Shown piece after piece: positions 52,570 to 64,000 of a stretch of 64,000 nucleotides of DNA. The number at the start of each line of letters is the position of its first letter. The first letter of the stretch is position 1. Source of the stretch: Dipylidium caninum (taxonomy: Eukaryota > Platyhelminthes > Cestoda > Cyclophyllidea > Dipylidiidae); contig QEYB01000766.1 of NCBI GenBank assembly GCA_017562135.1, forward strand, positions 1,488,001 through 1,552,000, read 5' to 3'. The translations under genes were made by a program, and so were the position numbers. Under the pieces are notes generated by a model that searched no databases, was not told the origin of the DNA, and worked only from the letters and a program-made list of their open reading frames with translations.

Positions 52570-55500
52570 CTAGCAGAAAAAAAGCATTGAGTTGCAAAAC
52601 GAACGGGGGGTTAGGGTCCGAGATGTGTCCAGCTAACGGGTGAGTTCATTGACTAGTCGAAGGAAGTGCCCAGTCAGTGGTATGTTTATAAAAAAGCCGG
52701 AATTTAATTTATAAACCCAAGTGGGGACGTGGATGACTCAGCACCACCGCCACCTCCACCACCATGGCCACCGCCGCCAAGGCAAGCTGGGAGAAGCGTG
52801 TATGAAAAAGGTGACTAACAAAATTGACCTAGTAAGATGAAAGTTGCAGGACATCAGTATCGCAATTGGTTTTATCGCCTTAACCCACTCCAAAGGGCGC
52901 TATCGCGATTATCTGGGCGTTTCAGCAGCGGTAAGTGTAAAAGGAACTCCAGGCACGAGTACATTGAAAAGTTGGCGTGTCAAGGCTTTTAAATGGCAAC
53001 TTACTGGCTTTACAAGGCGAAGAGGCGGAGGTTAAATTTCGAAAGGTTCAACGGCAATATGGGTCAAATAACCTTGAGGGTGCAGATACACTAAATACGA
53101 ACACAAACAACCAAATGGCGGGTGGGAACAAGAGCAAATTCACAGGACCGACAGTCGAACAAGGACAGAAACGGGGGCGCAAATGGGAACAAGGCGGCTG
53201 CACCACTACTCGAAATAAGTTATTTATGTGATAACTACCAGCAACCTCACGATGACGCTTATAAGAGAAGAAATCACCGTAGGTTCATGAAGCCCCTGGA
53301 GCGTCCATTGGCAATTGGGTGGCTGAATGTTTGTAAGGAACAGCAGCGTAGGGACTACGACCACTGGCGATAGGAGGAGGCAGAGGGGCTGGAGGCTGGA
53401 GGGTCTGCGGAACGAAAGCTCCTCCCGTCCCGTAAGAGGGGTAAGACCCATGTGCCTCCAGGCTTCGAGTCGGATAAGGGGTAGCTGGTGTTGAGGCACA
53501 GTAATTGGTAGCGCACGTCACGGGGGTCAAATAGGAAGCAGGGTTCTCGGAGAAGCTGGTGGTGCATATAACGGAGTATAAGTAATTTTGTAATCAAAAG
53601 GCGAGATGTAAAAGTTGAATTACCTCGTTCGCCTTTGATCTGCGGAGGAATGTGCATAAGGTTGATGCCGATGGTTGAGATAAGGTGGCGTGGAAAGATA
53701 AGCCTCAGTCGCTTGCGAGGCTGAAACTACGGGCTTTGTAACCAAGTTTTGAAGCGCTGAGTTTGAGGTAGTTGAAAACTAGAGGGGACCAAACAGCACA
53801 TATTACTCGCGTTGCTTTTAATAAATTAAGGTCTATTTAATATGGAATCCCCCAACTCAGTACCTAAACGTTAAATATAGGTATTCGGCAGTGTTAAAGT
53901 GATAAGACATTCCCCCCCTCCAAACCCCGCCCTGACAAGTTATAAGCAGGAATAAAACTTAGTTAAAAATTTTCGTGAGAAACTGCAGGGTATTTCGAAC
54001 AGCAACAACTTAAGATGACAATGCTGCCACTAAACTAGCCCAAACAAGGCCACGGTGAAGTCGTGTTGAGGCGTGAGAAACTCCTGTCTGGGTGTGTAAG
54101 ACAGACAGACCGACAGACACAGACAGCATTCTTCATGCGAGCACACACGCAACTAGGCCATTGTCGACGTTTACCTGAGAAAGGGGAAAGGGATAATGTG
54201 ATGAGGGAGATAATTGATAGGCTACCGCCGGTATAGCGCTAGCAACCGTGACGGCTGGACTGCGGTAGGGATGGGTTCCGCCAACGGTGCCACTAATTGG
54301 GTTCACCATTGCTGTCGTAACAGGAGGTGTTCGAGAGTGTGAAGACGAAGCCGTACTACCGGCACTGTTGACGCGTCCTGCAGGTGAATGAGTACTTCGG
54401 ACACTTCCCATATCCGTATTAGAAGACAGATTCGGTTCATTCACTGAAATATACATTCGTGTATGGTTTAGTAAACACGTCCGATGAATATTATCGGACT
54501 GTCAAAATTATTGACTATGAAGGACTAACCATCTTTCTTCAGAAACCCGTCCTTCTTCGGAACAACGGGAGATAATGGGTCGGAAACCTGCTTGAGAGCA
54601 GAATTCTCGGACAAATTAGAATAAGAGTCGAGAGACTGCCTGCACATTTGTCCATACATGCCTAAAAAATTAAAAAAAAAAAAAACGATTCATAATGACT
54701 TACAAACGGAGGTAGGAGTGGCGGTTAAAGGAATCCGTACCTTTCTGAAGAGCTTCCGCAAAGGCTCCAGCAGCTGCTGCGGAGGGAGTAAGAAGGATGT
54801 TCGAAAGACTGGGAGAGGCCGCAATGGTGGGGGGGTTGGTGGAGCTATTGGCGAGATGAGCGATTAGCGTAAAGGCGTGTCGGGAATGCGTGGTAACATA
54901 TCGGTTGGCGACAAGATGTTGAGCAAGTTGAAACAGTGAGGTGAAGTCAGTACCGAGAACGGTGCGGACATATTCGAGGATGATTCGAGCCACGTCGGCT
55001 AGAATAGTCCCGGTGACACCAAGCGCAGCTCGCACATCATCAGTAAGCCACGTAGGGAGTAGGTCGCCACGTTGGCTGAGGCGCTGTTCATCGGCGGAAG
55101 AAACGGAAGACGAACTGCTACGAAAATTTGAGGCGGGTGCGGAAGAAAGTTCCATCGTCAAGTCGGGGAGGGAGGGAGCCTGAACTTCAAGCTTTTTTCG
55201 CATCCCACCATAACAGTACCTAGGATTCAAACGAGAGAAATGGTAATTTCTAATGCAACTCGTGAGTAGTTTACGGAGACAACAGACCAAGTTATAGTAC
55301 TACGTAAGTACCACGTTTCCATTAATTTAAATAAACAAAGGGAAGCTCAAGACTTCCATACAACAGTTACAGGAGGGGAGGGAGGGGGGACAGTCCGAAT
55401 TTACTAGATGATGGATGCACAAATAGACGGGGGGTTGGGCGCGAATTCGGCCTTTGTCTGAGAAGGGTGTGCGCGGACAAATTAAACCCTACCACGAAAT

Positions 55501-56727
55501 CATGTCGCCAAGTTGGGCGGAGACATGCATCCATCGCTCCCTCACATGTACGCACACAAAGTGATAATGTACCGAATCACAGACGACAAATGGCTTGGAA
55601 TCTGACATACTCATGGTCTAGAATTTGCCCTACCAAGTGTATCCAACGCTATGGTTTTGCAGCGAACTTCAACTATTTTAAAACAAACCTTTACCTAACA
55701 AGAAAAAGTACTAGAAACCAATTGATAAACTATGTACACGTATTTAATGACTATTTTTACAAACGAAAATACACGTGTAAAGTGCCATCAATAGCATTTA
55801 TTAAGCGAGAAACGACACATAAACGTTTGTCGTATATGGATAAAAAGTAAGCCAAATCTACTACTCAGGCGGATTTAATCACACGGGATAAGATGCTTAC
55901 AAAGAACCATTCTCGTACAATTAGTTTATTTGATAATAGGCAAATGACGGAGAAATGTGCAAAATAAAGTAACAAAAAGGTGAATAGCGAACACTAGAAG
56001 TAAAGCAACCTTAGAGGAATGTTTAAAAATGGTTTACCCACCTAGATTGACCTCTTTGACCCAGCCGTCGAGGTCTGACATTGGGAAACGCCCGCTTCAT
56101 CACTTTACCGAAATCTGCTGTGTTGAGGGTTTTCTGACTATGCTTCTCACAATACGCCCTGTGTTTAATAAGAGACGATTATTGGAACGGCCATTTGAAT
56201 ACACGCGGAAGCATAAATGAAACCGCACAACCAAAAAGCCTACCATCCGACTTAGCTGAGCGCACAACATATAGTATCAGGCTTGACAATACAACACAGC
56301 ACAAAACGCCAGGGAGATAAAGCATTGCCTACCTGTAATCATCATATACTTCATCTTTCCTAAGGCACGTTGAAGAATCCTCCTCCAAGTGAGACATTAT
56401 CCACGTGAAGGCCTGACTTTGTTCAACCTGATTTGACAGATGAAGGGAGGATGGACATCCAGAAGCACCAAAAATCCCGACTCCTAGGGTGTTAATCTCG
56501 AAGCCGTTAGGTCCAATGTCATCTTCTATAAGAGTAGGAGCGCAAGCTCCATTCGGTTCCGTTGGAAGCAACAAAACGCATAAGATCTTTTCCGTGTCCT
56601 TGAAAGAAGCGAACTCTCGCACCAGAGTATCAATTTTTGACCGCGCTTCCGGAGATACTGCCTTCTCAAGACTTGGCACGAGGTGATTATAGAGATTTCG
56701 CATATCCTGTTCGGTATGTGGTTGCAT
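51558..56727 (-). CDS. RFX-family transcription factor, RFX5/RFX7 type
   Basis: RFX proteins bind X-box DNA through a winged-helix domain in the nucleus. Minus-strand exons 56727-56333, 56158-56042, 55219-54741, 54661-54530, 54443-54175, 53778-53624 and 53555-53285 sum to 1818 nt (605 aa), with all phases matching. The N-terminus (SKIDTLVREF, DTEKILCVLLLP) matches the helical region before the DNA-binding domain in RFX5/7. The domain starts AFTWIMSHLEE and EVYDDYR, continues LNTADFGKVMKRAFPNVRPR with RRLGQRGQSR, and ends YCYGGMRKK across three exons. A following helical segment (ILEYVRTVLGTDFTSLFQLA) matches the conserved region after the domain in RFX7. The rest is Ser/Pro/Tyr-rich and probably disordered. 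A second C-terminal exon set at 52569-51558 is phase-compatible with skipping of the last two exons. The ATG at 56727 is the first in frame; AG just before it leaves room for an upstream untranslated exon. Confidence 0.9.
51773..51807 (-). other. 35-bp intron
   Basis: On the minus strand, GTGAGC follows a phase 1 exon end at 51808 and a CTAG acceptor precedes 51772, with a CTTTAACCCCCTGCTAG-like branch and pyrimidine region between. Reading through would hit the stop TAG at the acceptor. Splicing restores a further 71 codons in a Ser/Pro-rich frame like the exon before it. Confidence 0.6.
54100..54127. repeat. (ACAG)n tetranucleotide repeat
   Basis: Imperfect ACAG array in an intron of the RFX-type gene, just outside the donor at 54175. 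It is another tetranucleotide tract of the kind seen in the FN3 receptor introns. Confidence 0.75.
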
Positions 56728-56798
56728 CTAGTGTACCAACGCGACCAAAGTTAAAATCAAGCTTGCGTAAAAAGTAGGGGACTGCGATGCGAGCTTAC

Positions 56799-56896
56799 CT
56801 TTTACGACACCAGCATCTATACCACCCAACGATACCGTTGAATTTCGTATCAAGCCGAATTTGCTGAATTCCACAAGCGCAGTCAAATCGACACAA
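56799..56896 (-). other. Exon-like block upstream of the RFX-type gene
   Basis: A 98-nt open block on the minus strand is bounded by a TTTTAG acceptor and a strong GTAAGC donor. Its frame is open (CVDLTALVEF, GGIDAGVVKG), but splicing to the AG before the RFX start codon puts it out of frame with the RFX protein. It may be a 5' untranslated exon, part of another transcript, or chance. Confidence 0.25.
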
Positions 56897-59800
56897 CTAA
56901 AACAATTCGTGTTGGTAAGTAGTGCGGTGAAAGGAAATGAAGGAACAAGATTGATAAAACCACATTTAACAGTTTTACGCGATTTAATAAGCGGTTTTGT
57001 TGGCAATTTGTAAGGCTAGCCAAGGCCTGTGGTTAAACTATGATAATACCTTTTTTAAAGCCGTGACATAACCATGAATAAAGCAACTATGGGAAATGCG
57101 ATCATCACATTTGACGGGAAAGTGAAATAGCGTTTGAGGTGCTATTTACCGAGGTATTTCATTAACACCCGAAATTTTTCACAGTTTTCCATTTTATGTG
57201 AAGAAAGGTATTTAATTTCTCCGCTGCTTGCTTTAGGAGCCCTTCATTTTCCCATTGAAAATGAGCCTTTTCCGTGTAAAAAGTATTTCAAAGGACAAGG
57301 GTCGCGATGGCCCAATTCATGATCATGTATACGCGTGTCTGATTCTTCTTCTCAACCTTAATCTACTGAGTCGACGTATGTTAAGGAATCGTATAAATAT
57401 CTTACAGAAAGCCGGTCTCAAACTTCATTGTCACAGAACTTTCATCATTTTGACAAAAAAAGATCTCAAATCAGTTAGCAAGAATTGAGGTAATAGACAC
57501 ACGCATTATGTGTTCGGACTAAAGGCGATTTAATAAAACTAACGCAATGGATCTTTGATTTGCCATTCTTTCACCACCACTAAATTACTAGATGGGAACG
57601 CGGACTATAAAAAGCCTTTCTCCCAACCTGAAAAGTGCTCCACTCTTCCAATAGCGCGTATTTCGGGTGTAGGAGAAGAGTGGGTGTGTGGGGTCTTAAA
57701 AGTGAGTCTTTAAGTGACATGGCTTTCAATAAAGAATGTAAAAGACAGCATAACGTTCTGTGATTAAAGTAATTTACTTCAACCACTTTAAATGTGGTTG
57801 GCGTGGAAAAAGGAGACTTAAGACACGTCCGTATTTTAGTTTTCTGAGATCGCAATTTTTTCTGCGCGGATCCAATCATCCCGATCACTGGTGTTGTCGC
57901 TGTTTAGGCAGGTGGGTTAGAGCGGTGAATTCTTCCTCCACCAACGTAACAAAAAAATGCTCTTCCCCAAAGCCGTAAGAAGTCCTTGCGTTGGGGGTTG
58001 AAGTGTCACTTTGGACGCCATTAGTCTTATTATCATAGTAATGCCTTATTAGGTCTGTACGAGCGAAATTTAGAGACGCAGAAGTGAATGTTCCCATGAT
58101 TCCATGGTTGCATTTTTTTCGGATAGTGAGGTAATGCTCATCATTCCGCACCAAATGTCGCGCTTTCTGCATGATTCTCTTTGCAGTGCAATTCAGAATG
58201 CCGCCTTATTAGGACCCAGAGGGCATCAGGAGAATAAAGAAGCCTCCAATTAGTGGTGGAGTCGGTGAATGCCCAAATTCCCAATCCTGTTACAAAATTC
58301 AGCAAATAACTGTAAGATCGAAGAACCTCCGGCTACTGAAAGATGACAAAAGGATCATACAAATTTCAAATAGATCTCATTTTCAACTGTCTCTCAAAGT
58401 TATTTGACCATTGATGCCTGACTTGAAGAATATCGGTTATGCGTGTTGCACTGCGATGATTCGGGAACAGGCGCCAGAAAATGGTTCGAGACTTGTCCCA
58501 CAAAGTGAGTTAATTTAAAGGAACAGAAAAAAAACTTCGTTTGCTTCTCCCTATGACAATTGAGGAGGCGATAGTCGTTCACTGTGATGGCAGTTACCAG
58601 TCTGAGGTGTCCTGCCTTTAGCCGATCGGCATTCCCGTTGTTCGGCGGATGTGGCCCAGATTGTACGCCCGTGGATAAGTGAAGGGAACCAGAAATAAAG
58701 AGACAACGAAAGTCTCGCTCCACTTCCAGATGGATGTCGAGGTCCTTGACTGCTCTACACGGCCTGGCCTCCTAGTCGATTGCTCTGCGTTTCAATTAGG
58801 TCGACTGTGAACGACGATTTGGGGCGATTTGCGTTTGGGGGCGGACGAAGGGGCGGAAAGATTGGACACGCGAAGTCGGGGGCACAAGGAATTGCTTTGG
58901 CAGGATGTCGCGCCACAGGAGAAGCTGAGTGATCCAAACGGCAGCGACTACCGCCTTGACAAGAGAATCGCGACTCGGGCACCCTGATGACACCTCAGTT
59001 CCCCCTGTCCTCATATCGGAGACGAGGATGTGCCACTCGGCCAATGTGAAATGTGGGGACGCGCTTTTTCTCGACGAAACACCATGCTTTCGCAGGGAAA
59101 ATGATGTGGATAACAGTGGTTTCATCAAGGTGAAGATAGAAGTGGCGATCTTCTCGGAATGAAGTCACAAGGCTGCTGAGCAGTGGGACGCACAGACGAG
59201 ATGGCATGTCGCTAAGATCTGCCAAAAACGGGTTAACTGTTTGACAACTTAGATCCCGTCGTGCAACTTTGTTTATTTCTTGCGTGAGGAAGGTCGTTTT
59301 GGTCAGAAAAAAGATGTCTCAGTTGAGTTGTTGGCGAGAGACTATTTCTGCTCTCTACGCCACGTTTAACAAACACGAAACGGATGCCGAGTTTGCATGA
59401 GCATGTACGCAGCTCGGGTTTCCTCGTCTGTGGCAGAAGCGTTGAGTCGCTGCTCGAGAAGGCGGACAGTGGACTAGAGGGGAGGGCAGAGAAGACCAGA
59501 GGGGCGATTGAAAAGGACAGTCGTTTGTGTGATGATTTAAACTGGGCAAATAGGCGGCTGTGAAAGGAGTACGTTGACTTGAATAGACGACTCCTCGGAA
59601 GCTCAATTTAGACGAAGTGGCTGCTGCCTCTTCTGGGGGCAAAGCGCTTCCAAGGAGACATGAAAAATGCATTCTAAGGGCGATTCGTGGAGGAAGGAAG
59701 ATGCTCGTCCCCTTGCCTGTCCACCCCAGGCGTGGGAGGGAAAGCTTGAGCTTAGTTGGAGAAATTACGGAAGGAAGTGCGGGCTGTAGGTTCCACGCCA

Positions 59801-60967
59801 TGCCGGGAGGGCGATAAACTCATTTGACTCCAGCGACAACCGTGGCAGTTTGTCTCGTTGGCAGCCACAGTGTCGACTCGCCGCCTCCTGTAGGGGCTCC
59901 TCCCTGCCTCTTGACTCAATCGCGCCAATCGCTAAGGCTTTACCGCCGAAAGCCCACGACTCCTGAGCATTACAGGTCGTTCTTAACTGAAAGAAGGTGT
60001 CTGAATAAGTAAACAAAAGTGCTCAGCAAATTGCGAGAGTGTGGTGGGTGGGAACTCATTAAGTTTTGAAAAGAAGACAATCTTCGCGGTATTCGCCATC
60101 AGCTCAGTTAAGCGCACACGCAAATTTTGGCTCGAGGTCGGCAGTCGCCTCGCCCACCATTCCGTCGGCTTCCCTCGCACACTGGCAAAAGCAAGGCGAT
60201 TTGGCTGGATGAGAACGAGGAGGCAAAGGCCGCCGCTTGTGCCGTTTCCCCGTATTCGAGAATGTTTTAGTGTGGGCCCAGTAGAGGGCATGGGATTCGG
60301 ATGAGCAGCAGGAGGACTCTGAACCACTCTGAGTCTGCCTCTTTGTTCCCCGCATTTCGGACGGATAGACAGCGAGGCAGATAGCAGAAGATGAGAGGAG
60401 CGATTGTGTCTCCCTTCACACCTCGGAAAGCGCGGCACTTCGCACCAGCGTCGCTGTTTTGGTCGAGGTGGCGCCGATTGCCGACAGTAGGAAAGTGGGA
60501 AGGCTGGAGGGTTCACCACTTTTCTACCAGGCCACTTGGGTTGGTGCAGCGTCAGGTCATGGAACAAACTGGTAAATTGTATAACAAGGCGATTGCAACC
60601 CGTTTTCGTATACTTATGAGCCACTAGCGCTCGGTCTAGCAGCAGCGAAAGCCAAAGCAAGCTAAAATAGCCTAATATGGACCGCTGAGTTCTACCGCTT
60701 TGCAGAGGATGTGGGTGGGGGGACAGACGAGATAAAATTTCATTTTTTTCGTGTGGAGAGGGGGAAAGCACGGACGCACAGTGAAGTGCGGCATCTCAAC
60801 TACAAAATTGGAGGAGATTGGTGGAGCTGGGAAGCCGCCTTGATTGGCTCTACCCTCAGGGCTCTTTGAGGGATGCAGCTACGACGGGGGCGGCCAATTT
60901 GGGAGTAGCTGGGGAGGAAAGGAAGAATACCTCTTCCCAGTCTACCAGGGAGCATCAAGTGGGGACA
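56897..60967. other. Intergenic region between divergent genes, no clear gene
   Basis: The first half is AT-rich, the second GC-rich. The longest frame, 59983-60771 on the minus strand (262 codons), has a composition expected of reverse-complemented non-coding GC-rich DNA and overlaps open frames on the other strand. Frames at 57580-58172 and 58755-59225 (minus) also lack motifs and splice structure. The promoter of the cysteine-rich gene should lie just before 60968. Confidence 0.45.
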
Positions 60968-62619
60968 ATGCGCGGAGCGATCGCAGCGATTGTCCTGCTA
61001 ACTGGCCTTGTGAGCCGCGGAGAAGCACAAAGTCGTGGCTACCAACGACTCCTGGGAGAAAGTGCCCTTCGCAAATACGTAAGTTTCTTCCCTCCGTGTC
61101 GGCTGCCTCGAGAAAGGGTCTGTTTAAAGTGGTAAAAATGCACGCAGGAGACGCAAAGAAGATTGGCGGGCGTCGTTACTGACAAAATTTCGGATCCAGT
61201 CGAAGGGGCTCGCTTAGACAAACGTCTTTTGGCGAACGAGGCCCGGTTGATTAGCATTTTCACCGTTTCCACTCTGTGACAAGAACTCCACTTGAATAGG
61301 GAAACAGCGGGATATTTTTTCAACACAAAGCCTCACCATCACAGGCCGGCTGAGAACCCTAATGTCTTTCTAAAGCCGCCGCGGCAAATGACCTCAGTGC
61401 CGCACCAGAGCTCTGCTGGAGACTGGTGACTGCTCCATCGAAGAGCCAAGCATACTGACTTCTGGCCTGCAGCTCCAGACGCAGAAGCGCTCCGGCGGCC
61501 CTCTCGACTCACTTACACGACTCGGGAGGCTTTGGTTGTGGACACCGTTGTTTGATTAAGGAGATGGAATTATTTGGTGGATTCCTGCCAGTCCCACGTT
61601 GTCACGAGCACAAAGGCAGAATTCCTAAGGCTGTCGTTTCGACTGCGTCCTCCCTCTCACACCGCCCCGTTTGTTCGCACATGTCGACACTTTGCGTGGC
61701 TTCGTGGGAGGCGATTTGGTGAGAAAAGAGGCGCTCTCCCCGAACGATGTAGCGAACGCTCTAGATATTAATGTGTAGTGTAGGAAAAATTGCGACGACA
61801 AGGCCTGGGCGACGAGGCTGAGCTCCCACCGCTTTGCATGCCGGCATGGGACGGTCACGAGTGCCAGCATTTTACTAATATCCTCCTCCCGTCTTGAATT
61901 GCAGTGCTCGGAGGACGGCGAGGAATGCATGTTCTCGACGCACTGTTGTCCGGGCCTCCACTGTGTCCTGCAGGGTTCGTCTGCTTTGCTTTCACTGTGT
62001 TAGTTTGAAACACTACCTCAAACCGGCCAACTTAACACCATTAAGTGCCCCTCACCCCGAGGGAGGGACGATTACAAAGCACGTAAAGATGAGACTGTAG
62101 CAATAGAGTGCTGGTGGTCATAATTGCCAATTGACGAACCTTCTGAGTGGAGGTGGCGCAAGAATGAGCTGTTAGGCTAGTCTCGAATGTTGCCCATGGG
62201 AGAGACGCTGCGCTTGCCCTCTTAATGCCACGCACCTGAAGAAGTCTCCCTGGGCAGAAGTGCTCTGGGTACAATCGGGGCGTGTGGAGAAGGCAGGCAG
62301 TGCCACTGTCAACCATTGCCTCTCACCCTCATCATCTCCCCCACTTTAAGGGAACATAGGCACATGTCTGAGCCGCGAATCAGCCCTGACTAAGTGCCTC
62401 TCTGACGCCGACTGTCCCGAGACCAAGTGCTGTCATCGGCGACGTCGCCGAGGCGGCTTCGGAGCTTGTGCCTACGTCTGCGACGACAGTGAATTTTTGG
62501 GTGATTTACCATCAGAAATGCCAGTGGGCAGCTACCGCGGCGATGACTTCTGGAACTACTGGGCTCGAGAATATCGCTCCGCATCACCTGCGCAGCGCCA
62601 CCTCCGGCGGAACTGGTAG
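60968..62619 (+). CDS. Small secreted cysteine-rich protein (12 Cys)
   Basis: Three exons, 60968-61078, 61905-61974 and 62351-62619, give 450 nt (149 aa including the signal peptide) with matching phases 0 and 1. Residues 1 to about 20 are a signal peptide (MRGAIAAIVLLTGLVSRGEA). Twelve cysteines follow, spaced C-x6-C-x5-CC-x4-C-x8-C, then x9-C-x5-C-x4-CC-x11-C-x3-C. The first six fit the inhibitor-cystine-knot spacing. The second part (CLSDADCPETKCC) resembles the core of a WAP four-disulphide domain, or of a Dickkopf/colipase fold. A basic run lies between the last cysteines, and the tail is cysteine-free and aromatic (DDFWNYWAREYR). The upstream in-frame start at 60818 is rejected because it buries the signal peptide. 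The stop overlaps a possible GTAGGT donor at 62616, so a longer form is possible. The protein is extracellular; its partner is unknown and I assign no function. Confidence 0.65.
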
Positions 62620-64000
62620 GTGCCCGAATCACCCTCGCGACTCCTGGGGAACTGAGGAGAACCCGCCATTTGGACATGATAATTATTAGCTTATCCGTGG
62701 TGTACATCGCTATTTATGAGGGGTGCACTTGTTCGCAGAATTTTTTTCGCTCAAGCGGGGTTAATAACACTGAAAAGGGACTAAATGCTCTGCAATCGCA
62801 CCCCACCACTGCCGAGAGACAGGACTGCTGGAGAAGGCCAGCACCGGCCAACTGCGGGGGCACGGGTGCGCGGAGTGGCGAGGTGGTCGCGCCGGGGGGG
62901 GGGGGTTCGCCGCCGATCGTGTCGCAGTTCCTGGGCGCGTGGTCTGCTAAATGGAAACGACCTTCTCGCAGTGGTGGGGTTGCAAACGTGCTTCGAAGGC
63001 CATGAGTGTGAGAGAGAGTTTCCTCGCCGACTTTGAGGACTGTCACGTTGCCCTTAAATGGGCCCCATGCGACAACGAAATGGCGCAATGTGGCCGACGC
63101 ATGGGAAGTGAGTTGGCACCAGCCCCGCGCCTCCTGCTGAGGTGACGTCCGCGGTGGAACGGGCAACGGAGGTCGTCTCGCGGCAGCGCACCTCAGCACT
63201 GTCGTCTCCTTGTCGGAGGCCAACAATGCCACAACCCTTTTTGGGGCAAATTGGTTTGCAGTCAACTGAGGCGAGTGTTTGTGTGTATGGGTGTGCGAAA
63301 AAGACACCCCAGAGATTCCCAATACAGACTCCTATAGAAATGTTTTTGTTTTGCACTTTTTCTTTCTCTCTGTTCATATTTAGGTATATGAGTGGGTGTG
63401 TGAATGCGTGTGATGAGAGGTTCAGAGACAGTGTTTCTTCGAATCCTTGGGGTTGAGTCTACGCCGGACGATGGGTCGTAGTGTGTCGTGTAAAGTGTGC
63501 CTTAAGGAAGATAACATCGGGCTCCGTTGGGTGGTTCTCCGTGGACACAGTAGCTGATCCTCAGAATAATGCAGGCGCTCGTCTTTTTCTGACCTAAGCA
63601 CCTTGTTGTCACTTTTGGGAAAGGCTTCAATAACCGGATGCCTAAAATGCAAGAAGAATAGGAGCATACTTGTGATTCATTGTTACTCAATACCGGCAAT
63701 GACGATCAAGGGGAAAGTAAAAGGGAAAGACTCTGACCTTGTGTCCCCTGCAAACACACACACAGTCGACTGAGATGAAGTGAAAAGTTCCCCCCCATCT
63801 CGGATGGAGGGCGGCGTGTGTAGGGGAAAAGAAGAGGAGGAGACGCAAGAAATGTGAAAATCCCTCAAATTGCGCGAAGGTGTCAATCGCTGTTTGGCCT
63901 AACGGAAATCTTCTCATTGTCACTGATGTGAGTTCCGATGTCACCAAATAAGACTTCCTCCCATAATCCGCTGCGAAATTCATCCGAGTGCTTTGCGTTA
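62620..64000. other. Right edge: no supported gene; G homopolymer at 62894-62905
   Basis: GC-rich sequence with overlapping ORFs on both strands. A plus-strand frame at about 62966-63112 contains several cysteines (EDCHVALKWAPCDNEMAQCG) and ends near a GTGAGT donor, so it could be a further exon of the cysteine-rich gene or of a related copy, but no phase-matched junction from the exon ending near 62615 was found. About twelve consecutive G residues sit at 62894-62905. Confidence 0.4.

Noticed and set aside
52740..52800. Gly-rich minus-strand stretch (GGC/GGT repeats) near the RFX-type gene
   Set aside because: It could be an exon with an acceptor near 52792, but its reading frame and the available donors do not fit the next exon in phase.
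58755..59225. Minus-strand frames of about 75-110 codons
   Set aside because: Frames overlap and none extends convincingly. No motif and no splice partners were seen.
59983..60771. 262-codon minus-strand ORF, the longest in the window
   Set aside because: It lies in GC-rich DNA where stops are rare, has no domain, signal peptide or splice structure, and overlaps open frames on the plus strand. The amino-acid mix (Pro, Arg, Ser, Leu) is typical of chance frames.
1..64000. tRNA, rRNA, CRISPR and bacterial-type operon features
   Set aside because: No B-box-like GGTTCGANTCC with a matching cloverleaf, no rRNA core sequence and no regularly spaced direct repeats were found; gene structure is eukaryotic throughout.

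Overview
The window is eukaryotic nuclear DNA from a bilaterian invertebrate. Every recognisable gene is split by GT-AG introns, and the coding islands lie in long gene-poor stretches whose base composition swings from AT-rich (about 1.6-5 kb, 24-27 kb, 47-49 kb) to GC-rich (about 10.5-24 kb, 27.5-44.5 kb, 58-63 kb). Gene content (ATG7, a LIM-homeobox gene of the LHX1/5 group, an RFX5/RFX7-type factor, an FN3 receptor resembling Ihog/CDON) fits a bilaterian. The compact introns, including one of 35 bp, the patchy composition and the microsatellites suggest a parasitic flatworm, perhaps a tapeworm. That placement is an inference.

Layout. (1) 923-3570, minus: five phase-matched exons of an unrecognised secreted protein with two Lys-Arg sites; it continues past the last exon I can place. 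(2) 5162-10570, plus: complete 15-exon ATG7. (3) 10.6-13.7 kb: no gene seen. (4) 13739-23161, plus: LHX1/5 LIM-homeobox gene in six exons. (5) 23.2-26.9 kb: AT-rich, empty. (6) 26883-44511, plus: single-pass membrane protein with signal peptide, two FN3 domains, TM helix and long tail; a Hedgehog co-receptor-like protein without visible Ig domains. (7) 46791-47129, minus: short intronless ORF. (8) 47-51.5 kb: no clear gene. (9) 51558-56727, minus: RFX5/RFX7-type transcription factor with two phase-compatible C-terminal exon sets. (10) 57-61 kb: no clear gene. (11) 60968-62619, plus: small secreted 12-cysteine protein. (12) Right edge: nothing certain.

These are independent genes, not an operon. 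Gene (1) and ATG7 are head to head (about 1.6 kb apart), as are RFX and the cysteine-rich gene (about 4.2 kb). The FN3 receptor and RFX converge. Exon models were built by hand from splice consensus, reading-frame phase and protein similarity recalled from known families; no alignment or transcript was available. No prokaryotic feature, CRISPR array, rRNA or tRNA was recognised.
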